A stretch of DNA of 64,000 nucleotides from Siphonodentalium dalli (Eukaryota; Mollusca; Scaphopoda; Gadilida; Siphonodentaliidae): positions 218,193,982 through 218,257,981 of the forward strand of contig CP136063.1 of assembly GCA_032622095.1 (NCBI GenBank). The letters are read 5' to 3'. Both the position numbers and the translations under genes were made by a program. The notes beneath the pieces were generated by a model, which was not told the DNA's origin, did not search any database, and saw nothing but the letters and a program-made list of their open reading frames with translations. Shown piece after piece: positions 46,901 to 52,900 of this stretch (position 1 is its first letter; every line of letters starts with the position of its first letter).

Positions 46901-49900
46901 GTCTCTCTCTTGTTTCTGAACGCACACTTGATACTAACATGCAGCGTGAGAAGATGTTGTTGTATTATTCTGAACGCACACTTGTGACTTTGATGTGACT
47001 TTGTAAATATTTGTAATAATAAATCTCATCAACGTGTTCTAAGAATTGCCAACTTAATGCTAAGAACCTGGGACCAGCCCGAGAGTGGTACAAGCTCCCT
47101 TCATAAAAGGGTTAAAATATTAACTCTGTTACATGTAGTGGACTATAAAAGCTCCATTTCCAGAATGGTAAACCCATAGACACAGGGGAGGGGGGGGGGG
47201 GGGGGGGGTTAAAACCCTTTAACCCTTTCTATAATGAACGGATTCTTCCACTCAGTTATAAAAGTATACAATGGAATGGTCTACTATTCATCTTGAGGGG
47301 TGTTCAGGAAAAATAAGCAGACAACAGAATGATGAATATATAATGTGCTAAAAGATTCATATCCTTTGGTGGGAACTAATCGAATAATAAGTTCAACAAA
47401 CAATCGATGGTTGTTTATCAGAACATTTCCAAAGGGAACTTCTCCTCCATGAGAATATAGTATTGATAGGGTTAACCAGGGTTTCTGCTAGGGGTGGGGG
47501 AATGGGTCCCCTATGGCCTAGGGGTGGGGGAATGGGTCCCTATATGATATGGTGGGGGAATGGATTCAATATAGGGGTGGGGGAATGGGTCCCCTATAGG
47601 CTAGGGGTGGGGGAATGGGTCACCTGTAGAGGTGGTGGAATGGGACCCCTATAGGGGTGGGGGAATGGACCCATATAGGGGTGGGGGAATGGGTCCCATA
47701 TAGGGGTGGGGGAATGGGTCCCCTATAGGCTGGGGTGGGGGAATGGGTCCCCTATAGGGAGGGGGAATGGGTCCGCTATAGCTAGGAGTGGGGGAATGGG
47801 CCCCTATAGGCTAGGGGTGGGGGAATGTTTCCCTATAGGATAGGAGTGGGGGAATGAATCCCTATAGCAGCTGTTTTCTGCTAGGGGTGGGGGAATGGGA
47901 CCCTATAGCAACTGGGTGAAAACTAGTGATGTGTGGTTTTATGTTTTCTTGGTTTTCTTTCAGTTTTATTTCAAAACCAAATCGCTGTAAAACATATTAT
48001 TCTGTTTTCAATTAACCAACACCTCTGGTTGTTTTTCCAAGACTTGTGGCTAGCGCAGGCTTTTGTCAGCTGCTATTTGCCACCACTATAGCGGTTTCAA
48101 CTTGGAACATTTGGGTGTTGTATGGGTGATAATGGCACATAGACAATGGAAATCACTGGAAAATGGCTGAAATATTATGCCATATATTACACAAACAATG
48201 ACCAATGGATAAATAATGAAAGTGTCAATGACACTGTAGCTCAACATAGGTAGGGGAATAATTGAATGGTTGACAGTAAATGGAGGAATAGGAAAGGTGC
48301 TAATTGAAATGTCTAAGTAAGACTAGATGTACATGTCAATATCAACATTCATGACAGGTTTCATAATGATCGGATCAGGGATGTGGTGATTATGGTGTGC
48401 CAAAGGATTTAGCGATGCAAAGAGTAAATTCTAAAATGGCCACTGGCAGCCATGTTTTTTTCCGAATTACCCCAAAATGACCTGTTCCCATCTACAGCCT
48501 TTACAAATCTCATAATGATCTGATCAAAGGTACGACCTGAAGCCTGTGCCCAAGGATTTAGTCATGCAAAGAGTAAAATCCAAGATGACTGCTGCCCTGC
48601 TGGCGGCCATGTTTTTCGGCTGAACGACCCCAAAATGACTCGTTTCCCCATCTACATGTCATTGTTAACATCCATGACAAATTTCATGAAGTTCTGAAAA
48701 TTACAATCTGTAGCCCGCACCAAAGGATTTAGTCATGCAAAGAGTAAAATCCAATATGGCTGCTGGTGGACATGTTTTTTAGCCAAACTACCCCAAAATC
48801 ACTCGTTCCCATCTACATGTTAATATTAACATCCATGACAAATATCACGATGATCAGTACGACCTGTAGCCCGCGCCAATGGATTGAATTTTGAAATCAA
48901 GATGGCCGCCAGCGGCCATGTTTTTTGGCCATATGACCCCAAAATGACTCGTTCCCATCTACATGTCAATATCAACATTCATGACAAATTTCATAAAGAT
49001 CAGACCAAAGGTACGACCTGTAGCCCGCGCCAAAGGATTTAGTCATGCAAAGAGTAAAATCCAAGATGGCTGCTGGCGGCCATGTTTTTTGGCCGAACGA
49101 CCCCAAAATGACTCGTTCCCATCTACATGTCATTGTTAACATCCATGACAAATTTCATGAAGTTCTGACCAAAGCTACAACCTGTAGCCCGCGCCAAAGG
49201 ATTTAGTCATGCAAAGAGTAAAATCAAAGATGGCTGCTGGCGGCCATATTTTTTGGCCGAACGACCCCAAAATGACTCGTTCCCATCTACATGTCAATAT
49301 TAACATCCATGACAATTTCATAAAGATCAGACCAAAGGTACGACCTGTAGCCCGCGCCAAAGGATTTAGTCATGCAAAGAGTCAAATCCAAGATGGCTGC
49401 TGATGGCCATGTTTTTTGGCCGAACGACCCCAAAATCACTCGTTCCCATCTACATGTCAATATTAACATCCATGACAAATTTCATGATGATCAGACGAAC
49501 AGTGCGACCTGTAGCCCACGCCAATGGATTGAATTTTGAAATCCAAGATGGCCACCAGCGGCCATGTTTTTTGGACGAATGACCCCAAAATCACTCGTTC
49601 CCATCTACATGTCATTGTTAACATCTATGACAAATTTCACGAAGTTCCGACCAAAGCTACGACCTGTAGCCCCCGCCAAAGGATTTAGTCATGCAAAGAG
49701 TAAAATCCAATAAGGCTGCCGACGGCCATGTTTTTTGGCCGAACGACCCCAAAATCACTCGTTCCCATCTACATGTACAAATTTCATGATGATCAGACGA
49801 ACAGTACAACCTGTAGCACGCGCCAATGGATTGAATTTTGAAATCCAAAATGGCCACCAGCGGCCATGTTTTTAGGCCAAATGACCCCAAAATGACTCGT

Positions 49901-52900
49901 TCCGATCTACATGTCAATGTCAACATTCATTAAAAAAATTTCATAAAGATCAGATCAAAGGTATGACCTGTAGCCCGCACCAAAGGATTTAGTCATGAAA
50001 AGAGTAAAACCCAAGCTGGCTGCTGGCGGCCATGTTTTTTAGACGAATGACCCCAAAATCACTCGTTCCCATCTACTGTCATTGTTAACATCCATGACAA
50101 ATTTCATGAAGTTCCGACCAAAACTACGACCTGTAGCCCGCGCCAAAGGATTTAGTGATGCAAAGAGTAAAATTAAAGATGGCTGCTGACGGCCATGTTT
50201 TTTGGCCGAAAGACCCCAAAATGACTCGTTCCCATCTACATGTCAATATTAACATCCATGACAAATTTCATGATGATCAGACGAACAGTACGACCTGTAG
50301 CCCGCGCCAATGGATTGAATTTTGAAATCCAAGATGGCCGCCAGCGGCCATGTCTTTTGGCCGAATGACCCCAAAATGACTCGTTCCCATCTACATGTCA
50401 ATGTCAACATTCATGACAAATTTCATAAAGGTCAGACCAAAGGTACGACCTGTAGCCCGCGCCAAAGGAAATTGTTGACGGACACACGCATGGCAATAAC
50501 TAGTGGAAACCATGGATATGTAAAAAAAATATCCCATGATACAATATGCATATCATGATTCACTTTAGATTTACATAATTAATGAATTATTGAAATAATT
50601 GAAAAGATACGAGTGGTGTTCTGGTATAATGATAATTTTATCCCGCAGATACGAATGGTGTTCTGGTATATATAAATGATAATTTTATCCCGCAGATACG
50701 AAAGGTGTTCTGGTATAATGATAATTTTATCCCGCAGATACGAATGGTGTTCTGGTATATAATGATAATTTTATCCCGCAGATACGAATGGTGTTCTGGT
50801 ATATAATGATAATTTTATCCCGCAGATACGAATGGTGTTCTGGTATAATGATAATTTTATCCCGCAGATACGAATGGTGTTCTGGTATAATGATAATTTT
50901 ATCCACAGATACGAGTGGTGTTCTGGTATAATGATAATTTTATCCCGCAGATACGAATGGTGTTCTGGTATAATGATAATTTTATCCCGAAGATACGAGT
51001 GGTGTTCTGGTATAATGATAATTTTATCCCGCAGATACGAGTGGTGTTCTAGTATAATGATAATTTTATCCCGCAGATATGAATGGTGTTCTGGTATAAT
51101 GATAATTCCATCTCTCAAAGTAAACCTTTCCATTCCCAAGTTTTCAATACAATCATACTGAAACAAATTTCTGGTGTTGAATGCTAGATTTACCACTCAC
51201 AGCCGATAACGAATTATGAATGTAGTCGACAAAATGTGGGAATGAACGCATCGTGATACATCCTTTAAAATGGATCGCAATATGATTCTTCAGAATGAAT
51301 TACAATGCATGTGTATCAAGAAGTATTAAAAATAATACATAGGAATGGTCTATTATTCATGTGGAGGGGTGTTCAGGAAATGTAACTAGACTAAACGAAG
51401 ATGAACAGCTAATACAAATGCAGAAGGAATTCCTATTAAACGGTGGGAAATATTCAGATAAGAAGTTGAACGATCACCATACAGTCGTTTCTTGAACTTA
51501 TTATCTAAACATTTCCCAAGGGAAACTACTTGTTAATGAATATTTAGTTTTAACCCTTCCATGACCGGAGCTTCCTATAATTTTGCAAAAAAACATGTGC
51601 CAATGCATTCTCTTAAATATGCGAGTCACCCATAGGGATAGTCCAAGTCTTCTCGTACTAAAACTAGCTAAGATTTTGGGATGGAGATGCTAGTATTTAG
51701 TCCGAGTTCCAGGCCCATGCATTCCTATGACACGACTTAAGCGTTAGTGACCCGCTCAAATAAAACCACAATTATATGAAATAAAATGTCACAATAAACG
51801 GATAGTTTCCGCAGAAGACATGCTATTTGATCTGAAACCCACATCGGTTGTGAATTGAAAGCGGTAATTTAATGTGAAAAGAAACATTTGCCGCAGTGTT
51901 TACATATTTTTTAAAGTATGCGAACTCAGTTGACCTTGTGAACTGCGTTCGACATTTTCCGGTGAAAATATTTTCAATCAACCACGCACGATGAATTCTC
52001 CATTGTAATCGTAATTATACGTGACAATAAATAAATAAATACATAGATTAAATACATATTGAAGATATAAATGTAATACATTAAATAAATTACGGGAATT
52101 ACAACCATCTCACAGTTTAAAACAGTGTAAACACAATGAGCATTAGAATATCATGGGGGCCGCCATTTTGTTTGTATCAAAATTCGTCTCGGCCAAAACA
52201 AACACCGGACAATGCCGAAGTTCTTCGGAACCTGAGTTCGGCTTTCAGTTAAGTAAACAAACAGAAAAAACAACGATGTTTGTGGCAATCAACCGGAATA
52301 TTCTATGTGTAATTTAACATTAAAGTTAGATTATTATACACCATTATGACCATAAGATGTCACTCTTTCCGATGTATATAGCATCATGTATTGCTTTGTT
52401 AGGTAAATCGAGTATAATACACCACAGATTCCCGCCACAGATCCTGGGCGTAACTCGTGTCATAGGAATGCATGGGCCTGGAACTCGGACTAAATACTAG
52501 CATCTCCATCCCAAAATCTTAGCTAGTTTTAGTACGAGAAGACTTGGACTACCATAGGGAGAGAGCGTCGCATATATAACAGAATACATTGGCTTAACGA
52601 TATTCTCCTTGACCTTGTAAGCCAATGCATTCTTTTATATTTGGAAGAGTCGCTTATATAAGAGAATTCACTGGCACAGGATCTTTAATGCTGCACCAGC
52701 GCAACTACCATCATTAAAAGGTTAACAGGGCTTTAAATTTACCCAACAAGTCCAACATCAGCGATGAGTTTCAAATCCAAACTGATCATTATCTTGTCTC
52801 CAGCCTGACCATTGAATTTGTTTATTGGAGTGCCTCCAAAGCCTCCTCGAGCAACAAGAAGCTTCTCTCTGTGTTCGTTCAATTCAGCTACAACAGAATA

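Noticed and set aside
50771-51196. 141-codon minus-strand open frame (and 109-codon plus-strand frame)
   Set aside because: Both are made of 14-residue repeats imposed by the 42-bp satellite; open frames on both strands are expected when the period is a multiple of three.
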